Below are positions 54,477 through 64,000 of a stretch of DNA of 64,000 nucleotides, one piece after another. Location of the stretch: the NCBI RefSeq assembly GCF_030704535.1, contig NC_081813.1:5727001-5791000 (forward strand), read 5' to 3'. The stretch is from Vitis vinifera (lineage: Eukaryota; Streptophyta; Magnoliopsida; Vitales; Vitaceae). How positions within the stretch are numbered: the stretch's first letter is position 1; each line of letters opens with the position of its first letter. The notes under the pieces were generated by a model, which did no database searches, was not told the DNA's origin, and worked only from the letters and a program-made list of their open reading frames with translations. The position numbers were made by a program, and so were the translations under genes.

Positions 54477-57300
54477 ACTCCTGGTTATTGTTTTCTCAGC
54501 TGGCAAGCCTGACACAATGCGGGACGGACTATGACATGCACCATCGCTGGGGTGGGAACAATGGGTAATAACCATCTGACTTACGAACTTAGCAACAGAC
54601 TCAAGGTATCTTCTCTTCATGAGAAACCCTCACTTGACTCAGTTGTCCATTTTGTTATGAAAATGCTCTCTATGTGGTATATACAGAGCCCTGTGTCACT
54701 AAGAACAGTTGTTTAGCATCAATTTTATGGTTTTTGGGATTTGGTTAGTGTAGATTCAGTGAACAGCTAAAAGAAAATTCAGTGTTTGCATCATGTGACT
54801 TTTGATATCTTCTTGATCAGAAAAGAAAAACAGGTTGATATTTCTAAGATAAAATAATAAAACAGTAGATAAAACAATGGGCAAAATTACTTGCGTGTTA
54901 AAACCCTCTTAATTACGGGGATTTCAACACTATGAAGACAAAATTTCAACCTTTCTCTCAATTAAGAGGAGAGAACATAAAAACCTATAAAATGATGAAA
55001 GCTTTTAGTATAAATAGTGTAGAGGGTGGAGGCTTTATTTTATAACACAAGGAAGTTCCCTCTTTTTGTCTCCTTTCGATGTGGGATGACTTCAACATTA
55101 ACAACTTACACTTGGGAATGTTTGCACTTTCATTCATTGTAATGATCTGTTCGCTCATGTAGACAGTGTTTGCTCAAAGTATAAAGGATTCCCATGATTT
55201 TAAAAGGAGAAGTTTACTCCTTTCCCTAACCAATGGGAAATATCATACAATTACCTTTACTCATAATGTCCTTGTTATATCCCTTAGAATTGTAGACACC
55301 CTCAAATGTCAAATAGGATCAAAGGTTGGTTATGGTAACATTTTGTAATAACTCAGTCCTTTTCGTATAGATGTTAGCTACCCAGGCCCTATAGGGTTTG
55401 TATATCTTTAGAAAGTGTCTACCACTGTTTAAAAACTTCTTTCCTTTATTGACATAATATGACATCTATTTAAATTTTCTTATTTGTTTTCTAGAAAACT
55501 ATTGAATGACAAAAATTATTTAAAATTTTGTACATTTTTTAGTTTTTCATTAAAGAATAAATTGAGGATGAAAAAAAAAACAATATATATGGAGTTTAGA
55601 TTTATTTTTAATTTCCTTAAATATCTAATTTAGACTTATTTTTAATTTCCTTGAATATCCAATTTTTCTCTTCATTTTGTTGAATTTGTCATTTCCATTC
55701 ATTTTTCTATGATTCAATGGATGGTTGGACATGGATTTACTTTAAACCGTGAATTTTTTTTGAAAGAAAGCAAAGAGTGGAACAAAGTGCAATAGAGTAA
55801 ATTAAGATTTTAAATAGTCTTCATATTTTAAATCTTTTTTTTGTAATTCATGAAAAATCAAACAATAAAAAAAAAACAAATATAAGGGTTTGTATGGGAA
55901 TTATTTTTTAGACTAGTTTTTTGTTCCAAAAAAAAAGAAAAAAAAAACACATGAAATATGTTTGACAATCAAAAACTAGTTTCTATTTTTTGTTTTTAAG
56001 AATAGGAAACAAAATATTTTCAAATTATATATTTTCATTGTTTTCTAATGATTGTTTTAAGAAATAATTATATGAATATGTAAAATGATTTAAAAAAAAC
56101 ACTACATATAAAAAAATATTTTTAAAATATATTTAAAAATATTAAAAATAAGTAAAAAATATTTTAGGTTATCCAACTTTTGTTCTAAAAACATTAGTGA
56201 ACAGTTTTTAAAAACTATTCTCAAAAACTATTTTTTAGAATTGTTTTAAAAAACAGTTAACAAATTCACCAGCAAAAATTTTGTATTTACAATATGAAAC
56301 TTCTTGTAATGAAAAGTTAAAAGGTTAATTTGAAGAACAATTCCAAACCAACTTCTTGGGATATTTTGGCTTTAAAATAATTATCTTATTTTTAAATATT
56401 ATATTACAAGGGTTAGAAAAAAAAAAACTTGAGACTCTTTTTGAAGGGAGTATTGGGATAAAATGATGTTTGATAGAAGTGACAAAATAATTATAAGCGA
56501 AAAAAATTAACTCATATTTTGTTGAGAGACTTTAGACAATAATTATGACACTTTTTGTTTTTACAAAAATATTCTTCTTTCTATTTTAACTATTTAAGAA
56601 ATGATAAAAAAGTAAATGCGATGATGAAAACATTTATATTTGATGGATATTATTTTAGGACAGAAGTTTATTTTTGGAATTGATGATTGTTATCCCTTTT
56701 TAACTAAATATTTAAAAAAAATTAAAATTTTTGACTTTTTAAGGAAAATAATAAATTAAAGCTATTTCAAAATTTTCAAAGGGAATAAATTTCTAGGGAA
56801 TTATTTTTTAATAAAATATTTTTAAAATTAAATAAATAATAAAAATCTATAATTTTATAGAAACTTGAGGTGTGTATAAAAAAAACTTCAAATCTTATTT
56901 ATTTTATGATTACTCAGGGTCATTGAAAACCCAATTTTTAAAATCTAACCCTTTATCCATTTTTTTTATTATGATAAAAATATCTTTATTTTTTTCTCAT
57001 AAAAATAATATATTTTTTTTTAAAACCTATATGTAAATACTTGAAATAATTAAAGACATTTATATTAAAAATGAATCCATCTTTTAAATAAAAATATGAA
57101 ATGAGTTAAATTTACAGGGATTATTTCATACTTTTAAATAATTAATTCTTAATTTTAATAAATAAAATATTCTTGAAAATACCTGATTTAAAAATTATGG
57201 ATTTATTTTGTTTTAATTAATAAAATGATGAAATTCAGTTTTTGAAAAATACTTTATTTAAAAATTATGAATTTATTTTGAAAAGAAAATAAAAAGGGTA
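54477..57300. other. Intergenic between UVR3 and COX5b
   Basis: The first few hundred bases are presumably UVR3 3' UTR. The rest is AT-rich without a gene. About 55880-56280 resembles the 14780-15190 repeat and contains inverted words (AACAGTTTTTAAAAACTATTCTCAAAAAC), probably a non-coding dispersed element. Confidence 0.5.
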
Positions 57301-57560
57301 AAAACTCTCATTTTCTGTCCTTGGCACGTGGGAACGCTAGGTCAACCCCAGACTTGGCTCCACCCCTAGCCATCAGCCACCACACTAGTTCTCCATCACG
57401 CCTCGCTCTCCAAAACATTTCACATTCCCGTTTTGCCATTCCCAAACACAATCAATAGAGTCCGAGAAAGTGTGGAAATAGTAGTGAGAACGTCTGATTC
57501 CTCCTCATCTCCCAAGGGGGGCGACCTGAGATCATTCCATACCCTACCGCTCAAACCACC
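57301..57560 (+). promoter_or_regulatory. COX5b promoter region with G-box
   Basis: GGCACGTGGG contains a palindromic CACGTG at 57325-57330, about 230 bases before the ATG, at the border where the AT-rich intergenic DNA turns GC-richer. G-box/ACGT elements have been reported in the Arabidopsis COX5b-1 promoter; equivalence here is inference. Confidence 0.45.
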
Positions 57561-58161
57561 ATGTGGAGGGGAAGGCTCTCTGCTCAGCTCCAAACCCTAG
57601 CTCGTTCCCGATCCGCTGCCAATCTCACCCGCTTGGTCACCGGGGACATCAACCGATCCTTCATTTCTCCATCTCCCGCGCCGTTTCGGCGAACCGCTTC
57701 TCTCTTTTCTCGCCAGTTCAGCGCCGAATCCGGTAATTTCTCTTCTCAAATCCCGAATTGGTCCGGTCGGTTGCCGAGAAATCGCAGGAAAACTTCTGGA
57801 AAAGAAAATTTTAAATCTGAGAACGATTTCTTGCCAGCTGAACTGAGTGTGAATTTCTCGCAGATATTTGGATTGTCATGTGATTTATTTCTTATCATGA
57901 TTTGTAGCTGACAATGCTGTTTCCAAGGAAAAGAAGAGAGTTGAAGATGTAATGCCTATTGCGACCGGGCATGAGCGTGAAGAACTTGAAGCTGCGCTTG
58001 ATGTGATTTTATTTTTTGTGTTATTGCTTTTTCTTGATCTTGGATTTTTTTTTATTTGTTTGGTTGTGATGGAGAGATGATTATGGTTTTGATTGGCTTG
58101 TTTCATTTAGGGAAGGGACATTCTGGATGCAGACCATCCTGTTGGTCCGTTTGGTACAAAG
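57561..58161 (+). CDS. COX5B: Cytochrome c oxidase subunit 5b, first three exons (partial)
   Basis: Zinc-binding peripheral subunit of mitochondrial complex IV. Exons seen: 57561-57732, 57908-58002, 58111-58161, phases consistent. They encode a mitochondrial presequence (MWRGRLSAQLQTLARSRS, rich in Arg, Ser and Leu, no acidic residues early) and then the start of the conserved domain: KKRVEDVMPIATGHEREELE and GRDILDADHPVGPFGTK. The family continues with the segment holding the CPGG and CPVC zinc cysteines, but no such exon is found up to 64000. Intron 3 is therefore longer than 5.8 kb, or the gene is broken. Exons are clean, so a long intron is favoured. Confidence 0.9.
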
Positions 58162-58380
58162 GTTAGTATTATTTGCATTTTTCAGGATTCAGCCAATTGC
58201 TTTAACTGACTCAAGGTCAAAGTCAAATCTGTTATTATCGATTCTCAATGTGTGGCTTCACATTTGATTCCTTGAGTACTATTTGGATGGGAAATAAATG
58301 CTTAATGGTTTTTATTATGATCGATTCCTACATTGGATTGCTAGCGCGGAATTAGATCATAAAATATACCGGTTTACTAG

Positions 58381-58641
58381 GGTGTCATTTGGATACACTT
58401 ACTGAAATTTTAAAAAGAAAAATTAGTAGGAACTTCTATATGAAATGTAGGAAATCTTTTACAGAAAGTATAAACTTATTTTATGTTCTTAAAAGTTATT
58501 TTGAAAAATTAATATCTCAATTTTCTTAAATAGTTTTTAGAAACCACTGTCTTTTTAAACTGAGTTCCTATGTTTTAGATAGGAGTACTACTATTTCCTA
58601 TCTTTAGAAACAAAAAACAGGAAGTGTATTCAAACGACACC
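58381..58641 (+). mobile_element. MITE with 18-bp terminal inverted repeats
   Basis: GGTGTCATTTGGATACAC at 58381-58398 is the inverted partner of GTGTATTCAAACGACACC at 58624-58641, with two mismatches. A TA flanks each side if the left end is taken one base earlier (CTAG / CCTAAA). No coding capacity. The ends and flank suggest a PIF/Harbinger- or Tc1-like MITE. A relative lies in CYC1 intron 3. Confidence 0.7.
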
Positions 58642-58990
58642 TAAATTATTGATTGGATATGAAATGATTTTATTTCTTTTGGTTAATGCCATTGACATGC
58701 ATGTATTTGTTATTCTTTATGAGTGTTCAAGAAAAGACCATTTTAGGATTTCAATATGTGGCCTCATCTTTTAATTTATTGGGTTAGTATGTTAAGTCTT
58801 ATGTTGTCAAAAGAAAAAGGCAATGTTAAGGTGATAGGGACTTCTATTAGTCTAAGGCAAAATGCGAAAAACAAGGTGATATGTAGATTATAGTAGCTTA
58901 TAAAGAGTATACATATGTTTACTTATTTGATACTTAATTGGTATAAACGTGGTCTTCAAAAGTCAACACTATTAAATTTTCATCCCTTAT

Positions 58991-60565
58991 TTTTTTATGA
59001 GTAAAGCAAGATGTATTATGAACAAAAAGCACTAAAACAACGTTCTGAAGTACACAAGAAGTATACAACGACCCGCTCAAAAGCGAAAACAAGAGGAGAG
59101 GGACCAAGAAAAAACTACGCCTCCCTGAAAAAGAACCCACCCAATCCACAAAATCTAAAATCGAAGAAGGACCAGAACTTAAAAACAACCTAGACCAATT
59201 CCATAGGTTACAAAGAAAAACGTATTTTAGATTTTGAATGGATTGTTCCTCATTCTTGAAAGCTCTTCTATTTCTTTCCTTCCATATGGTCCAAAATAAG
59301 CAAAGAGGAGCTGTCCGCCACACATTTTTTCGCCTTTTACCCACAAAAGAACTATGTCATCCTAAGAGGTGTCTCCAACTGAAAAAGAAAGAACCCAAAG
59401 CACACCAAACAAGGAGAACAAAAAATCCCATAACACTCTTGTCTTGACACAGTGGATAAGAATGTGGCCAATGGTTTCTTCCTCTTCAAGACAAAAGAAA
59501 CATCTATTTGCCAAAAACCACCCTATCCTCTTTACACAGTCCAACATTAACACATTTTCCCAAGAAGCCTGCCAAGCGAAAAAAAAACCCACCTTTGGGG
59601 GAACCCATGATTTCCAAATCATAGTAACTTGAAATGGCATTGTACTTTCTGTCTCCAAAGTCGAGTATAGGGCTTTAATAGAGAACTTATCATCCTTCGG
59701 TCCTATTCAAATCACTTTATCTTCCTTTTCCCCACACACACTACTCCCTTGCAAACTCGGAAGAAACCGCTCCACCAATACCCCCCAATCATTTAAGGCC
59801 CTAGAAAAATGAAGGGCCCAACATCCCCCCTTCAATTGGCAAGTAGGAGAGCAGGGTCTTTCCTACACAATACAATGTGGAATTCTTGGGCCCCTATAAG
59901 AGCTAGCTTTTTTTCTTGGGAGGCAACTTGGTCTAAAATATTGACACATGACCAACTTAGAAGGAGGGGATGGAGGATGCTAAATAAATGCTACACGTGT
60001 AAGGCTGCAGAGGAAATGAGAGATCATATTATGTTGCACTGTCAGAAGGCAAGCCTATTGTGGCAATTGGTCTTTGCTCTATTTCATGTACAATGGGTGA
60101 TGCATTCATCTGTGAGAGGGTTTCTCTTAAGTTGGAATAGTTGCTCAATTTGTAAAAAGAGGAAAAAGGCTTGGAAAGTTGCGCCACTTTGCATATTTTG
60201 GTCTATTTGGAAGGAAAGGAGTTTTGAGGATAAAGAAAGTTCAAATCAAACAATCAAAAGTTCTTTTTTTGTATATCTTTTGGGATTGGATTAGAGTGTA
60301 CATGGGGTATAGTGTTATTTCTTTGTTAGAATTTGTGGATTGGTTAGGCTCACCGTAGGATGCGGTCGGCGTTCTTGCTCCTATTGGTTTTTTGTAAATG
60401 TATACATCGTGTATACTTTTTAATCCATTGCTCCTTTACTTATTAAAAAAAAAAAAATCCCCTTTCAACTATTGGGTGCCAAACATCCGCCACCCAATCC
60501 TCCTTAGAATTAGCAATAGCATAACATCCCTTATGGTGTGATAAAGGTTTGTGGGGACAAAAATT
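58991..60565 (-). mobile_element. Minus-strand LINE 3' fragment, split by another LINE
   Basis: On the minus strand, from 60565 down: YAIANSKEDWVADVWHPIVERG, the plus-strand insertion, then HFSRALNDWGVLVERFLPSL, SWVPPKVGFFFAWQASWENVL, CFFCLEEEE, GHILIHC, LFWTIWKERNRRAF and ILDFVDWVGSF, ending in a short poly(A) (T run at 58990-58997). This is the zf-RVT end of L1-type ORF2, with frame changes. It belongs to the same superfamily as the intact LINE but is clearly diverged. Confidence 0.85.
59836..60457 (+). mobile_element. 5'-truncated LINE inserted into the LINE fragment
   Basis: A 0.6-kb tail: WNSWAPIRASFFSWEATWSKIL, CYTCKAAEEM, HIMLHC and IFWSIWKERS, then a 3' UTR and 13 A at 60445-60457. 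The flanks ATCCCCCCTTCAA (59823-59835) and ATCCCCTTTCAA (60457-60468) look like a 12-13-bp target duplication. Joining the outer parts restores the order of the minus-strand LINE's motifs. An open frame of 161 codons runs through it, but as a truncated tail it is not a gene. Confidence 0.85.
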
Positions 60566-62189
60566 TAACTATAAAAAAAACAGTGTCTTATAAAATTAAC
60601 AAATGGTAGTAATTATTCAAAAGTGTTAAATATTATACCGCACATCATAAGAAACATCATTTTCTTTAGAGAAATTCATCGTTTCTATTCTAAATTCCCA
60701 AACATTTAAAAATCAAAATAAAAAAAATAAATAACAGAATAAACATCCTAGAGAAGCTTTAGGCATCATAAACATGGTCATCATTGAAATTAAAAAAAAT
60801 TGTCATCACTCCCATGAAGACTAGATTGATAGCCATCCATCTCATTAGCACTACAATTGAATTAAATTATAATCCAAGTATGTTTACAAAGGCAGTTGGC
60901 TCTACTCCTTGAGCCTTATGGGCATTCGCTATGCCAACTCTGATGTGGAACCTAGGATATTTCATCATAGCTTTGGATTCTACAACTAGCTAGGACTTTA
61001 CGAAGATGTTGCACAAGCATAAGTGATGTCAAGTTTTTTCGGTTTGAAAACAAACTATTTGAAGTGGTCTAACAACTTTGTCTAAGAAGGTAAGCTGATG
61101 GCCTAGGCCTCGTCACCTTGCCTAGGTCTTCAAGAGGCAATTTTTATTTTTCGGGTCTCGCATGGTGGCCTAGGCGATCTAGGAGGTTGCCTTTGATAAC
61201 ATTGGTTAAGTCTTGGTACAACCAAGACAACTACGTTTAAATTGATATGTAAAATGTAAAATTGAATCTTCACCATGTCTCCAACTTCTTTGGGGATATA
61301 ACAAGATTGGTAAAACAAAGGATGTCTCAAAGTGATTTAAATGTTTTTGGACATGTCAATATATTCATTGGTAGACATGATGATGGGCTAAGGAGTAAAG
61401 ATAGACCTTTGAAGTGATGTTTTAAAATACCAAAATGTTTGTTCACGCAATGGATGCGCCCACACAATCACAGGAAAACATGTGTAAGAGTGTGCTTGGT
61501 GGTTGATACTATTTTCAATATCCTTGATATGTCTTTTGACATGTCTTATTGTTCATTGATATGATTGTTGCTACTATGATTTGATTCGCTATGTTATATA
61601 GTTGTTGCTATTAGTGTTTTAAAAGGCTATCGAGGCTTATGCCTTGAGGCTCGCCTAGAATTATTAATGTCACTTTTTAGTTCTTTTTGGGGCATCAGTA
61701 TTACTTTCTTAATTTGGTATAGCTCTTTATCTGAATTTCTGCTGCCTAATTTGTTATTTTGTCACTCGTGTTTTGTTACTTCATTGAAATTAGAGTTAAG
61801 TATAGATGTTAACTATAATTAGGATAATTGTGATGGAAAATCAATATTTTATTTTAAATGTTCATGTCTATGCTGAATTATCTTATTTTAACCCATAGAA
61901 TCAATCAACTTATCAAAAACTTGGAAAGAATTTCATAGTTTTATTTATATCAAGAATCTTAAAAGCTTTTGCTCAGGTATTAAACAGAATGTGTTGAATC
62001 TGTGTATTATCTGTATCCCTTTGTCAAAATTCAATTGTTAAAAACAACATATATAAAGATTGATGGGTCTCTAGCTTGGAAACATGTTCCATAAGCTTGT
62101 CAGTGGGTTGCTTTTCCTTTTAAAAATGGTAGATGTACATGATTGAATTTTCATACCCAATAATTTGGGCCTTTCTATAAATTTTTAAC

Positions 62190-62700
62190 ATGTAGGAAAC
62201 TTGGAATTTTTTTTGCAAAAGTACATATTTTCACAAATTCAAGATCAGTATTCAGTTCAATTTTTATACTTCCTGTATGTTGAAAATTTTACCCCTTTTT
62301 TTCCTTGGTGCCTATTTTGCTCATTAAAAAAATGGAAGTAAACTTTGATGCATGAAGATAAAAAAAACTATATTTTGGTATCTTGATATGTTGGTAGATG
62401 CCAAAATTCAAAGGGGTTTGTGTGTGTGTGTGCGTGTATAGATATTAAGAAAAATCAAGATGCAAGATTTGCATGTTATGCTTCATTGAAATTTTTTTGC
62501 AAAGTCACCAATTTCCCCAGTCAAGATTGATATTTGGTTCACTTTGTATATTTCCCATATACTAAGATTATCCCCCCTTATTTCCTTGGCACCTATTAAT
62601 ATGGATCACTAACTTGCCTGTAAAAGCTTTTTTGATGTATCCAAGTGATAATGCTATGAGCAGGTATCTCTAAATGTTGGTGGATGCCAAAATTTAATGT
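62190..62700 (+). repeat. Diverged tandem duplication, period about 286
   Basis: GGAATTTTTTTTGCAAAAG (about 62203) and GAAATTTTTTTGCAAAG (about 62489) start two similar copies. Later matches are CCTTGG(T/C)(G/A)CCTATT and TTGGT(A/G)GATGCCAAAATT (about 62391 and 62677). Non-coding, inside COX5b intron 3. Confidence 0.75.
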
Positions 62701-62789
62701 GTATATTTTTAAATATTGTATTTAAAGGAAGATACAAGATTTGGATCAAATGCTTCATTTGTGGATACCAGCTTAGATTAATTTTATTT

Positions 62790-63060
62790 ATTTATTTATT
62801 TTAATAGGCAAATAAGAATAGATATGTATATAAATATGTAACAAAAGTGTTAATCTAAAGTGGCAAGCACAGTACACAGGAAGCATACATGTAACACAAA
62901 ACATTTAAACTACAGCAGCTACAACCCTCACTTTAGAACTTGGAACACAACCATTCTATAAAATCTAACAAAGAACATGGACCGGCTTGACCGTCAACTA
63001 AAAGATATCCATGAGACCACATGTACAGATTAGTATCACTCTGTTAGTATCATTTCCCAT
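62790..63060 (-). mobile_element. LINE 3' tail remnant
   Basis: The minus strand reads LLDFIEWLCS near 62960, the counterpart of LLGFLEWIAVP at the end of the intact LINE ORF2. It then runs through a 3' UTR to an A-rich tail (T-rich plus strand at about 62779-62803). Only the last 270 bases remain. Confidence 0.55.
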
Positions 63061-63301
63061 CTTAGGTTAGTATCACTGTTATCCTGAACCAAGCCTCATC
63101 TTGATCTCCATTTTCCCTCCTTGCAAAAAGTTTTAAAAATTGACTCAGACCCATTTTAGTTTGATTTAGTTCCATTTCATACCGGCCGAATATAATCTTC
63201 CTATTAGTTGATATAATTTTGTTGATAACAATTAAGTAACCAACATCAGCTCCCATGGCTGGTTTCATGGCAGTCCCATAGCCATCTCTTCTCTCACTAA
63301 C

Positions 63302-63830
63302 TAACACACTCATATTGTATTCAATCTTTTCTTTATGCTCATTTTCTGGTTTTTTCACTTTGACAATCCCATGGGTGGTCCCTCACTCCCTCTCCCTGTG
63401 CTTCCCTTACATAATACACCCCCCCCTTCTCTCTCTAACACACTCATTTTTTATTCAATCTTTACACTCATTTTCTGGTTTCTCACCATGACAATCCCAT
63501 GGGTGGTTTCTCTGAAGTCCCTTTGCAATTGTCTGAGCTTATAAAACCATCTTACGCAACAGTCCAAAATTTTGTCCATTATCATTAACACATTAATTTT
63601 TGTTTCAATCTTGTCCTTATGCTCATTTGTTGTTCATTATCTCTCCCTCCCTTTTCTCTCTGGTTTCTCACCATGCAGATCCATGGGCATTGCTCTTCTA
63701 CTGTTTTATGCTCAACACACACACACACACACACACACAATCTTCTAAGATCTTGTCAATTACCACAAACACATTGATTTTTATTCAATCTTTCCTTTAT
63801 GTTCATTTTCTGTTCATTGTTTTTCTTGAT
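63302..63830 (+). repeat. Degenerate tandem array, four units
   Basis: Units begin at about 63302, 63436, 63586 and 63767 with (T/A)AACACA(C/T)T(C/A/G)AT, then TTCAATCTT, TATG(C/T)TCATTT and (in three units) CACCATG or CTTTGACA..ATCC(C/A)ATGGG. Spacings are about 134, 150 and 181. An (AC)n run at about 63715-63739 lies in the third unit. Confidence 0.7.
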
Positions 63831-64000
63831 TGTCTAAAAATATAAACCATGCAGCGCAGTTCACCTATGCCATTTAATAAAATAAAATTTTGCATTCAGT
63901 ATCATAGTTATTCCTCCACCTTTTGGATTACTCATCCAAGATAATGAAGGTGATCGCTTTTTGGTATCTCAGCCTTCAAATTTCCATGTTATGCTATTTT

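Larger units (their letters stand above)
58162..64000 (+). other. COX5b intron 3 (open at the window edge)
   Basis: It begins with a GT donor after the GPFGTK exon. No exon encoding the zinc-binding half was found. The interval holds a MITE, nested LINE tails, a further LINE tail and two sets of degenerate tandem repeats. No independent gene was recognised. Confidence 0.6.

Noticed and set aside
59809..60294. 161-aa open frame as a possible gene
   Set aside because: It is the tail of a 5'-truncated LINE with poly(A) and target duplication.
63062..63358. 98-aa minus-strand frame
   Set aside because: Overlaps the degenerate tandem array, and I recognise no domain; treated as chance.
1..64000. 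CRISPR arrays, operons, rRNA genes
   Set aside because: The window is plant nuclear DNA with spliced genes; none of these structures is present.

Overview
This is a plant nuclear window. It holds spliced genes with GT-AG introns, plant-type proteins, an AT-rich background and many retrotransposon remnants. The protein sequences and repeat types fit a woody eudicot. Grapevine (Vitis) is my best guess, from recall of how its genes and repeats look and not from a search.

Five protein-coding genes can be rebuilt exon by exon from frame, splice sites and protein family. (1) A RAN GTPase, + strand, 2917-5750, 8 coding exons, 221 aa. (2) Mitochondrial cytochrome c1, - strand, 14357-7973, 9 exons, 322 aa, convergent with RAN. 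(3) A CYP734A-type cytochrome P450 (brassinosteroid catabolism), + strand, 34180-36925, 5 exons, 541 aa. (4) A (6-4) photolyase of the UVR3 type, + strand, 48162-54476, 14 exons, 564 aa. (5) The first three exons of cytochrome c oxidase subunit 5b, + strand, from 57561; its next exon is not visible before the window ends. The genes look functionally unrelated, except that CYC1 and COX5b are both nuclear genes for mitochondrial respiratory-chain subunits.

The rest is mostly transposable-element DNA. 15.8-26.5 kb is a large imperfect inverted repeat, each arm beginning with an LTR-like segment and a primer-binding-site-like motif. A full-length two-ORF L1-type LINE (19.3-25.5 kb) interrupts its right arm; both ORFs are open and overlap by ATGA. 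26.8-27.1 kb and 37.1-40.4 kb carry Ty1/copia remnants on the minus strand. 40.5-47.3 kb is a decayed copia element with recognisable LTRs, PBS and a perfect 5-bp target duplication. It is interrupted by a TIR element, which is itself interrupted by a 3.4-kb element with TGTRGACCCC ends, a 5-bp target duplication and gene-derived fragments, one clearly a mitochondrial carrier. A 429-bp TRIM retroelement sits in intron 5 of UVR3. The long last visible intron of COX5b holds a MITE, a LINE inserted into another LINE, a further LINE tail and tandem duplications.

The intergenic stretches 1-2.6, 5.8-8, 14.5-15.8, 27.6-34 and 54.5-57.3 kb are AT-rich, and I see no genes in them.
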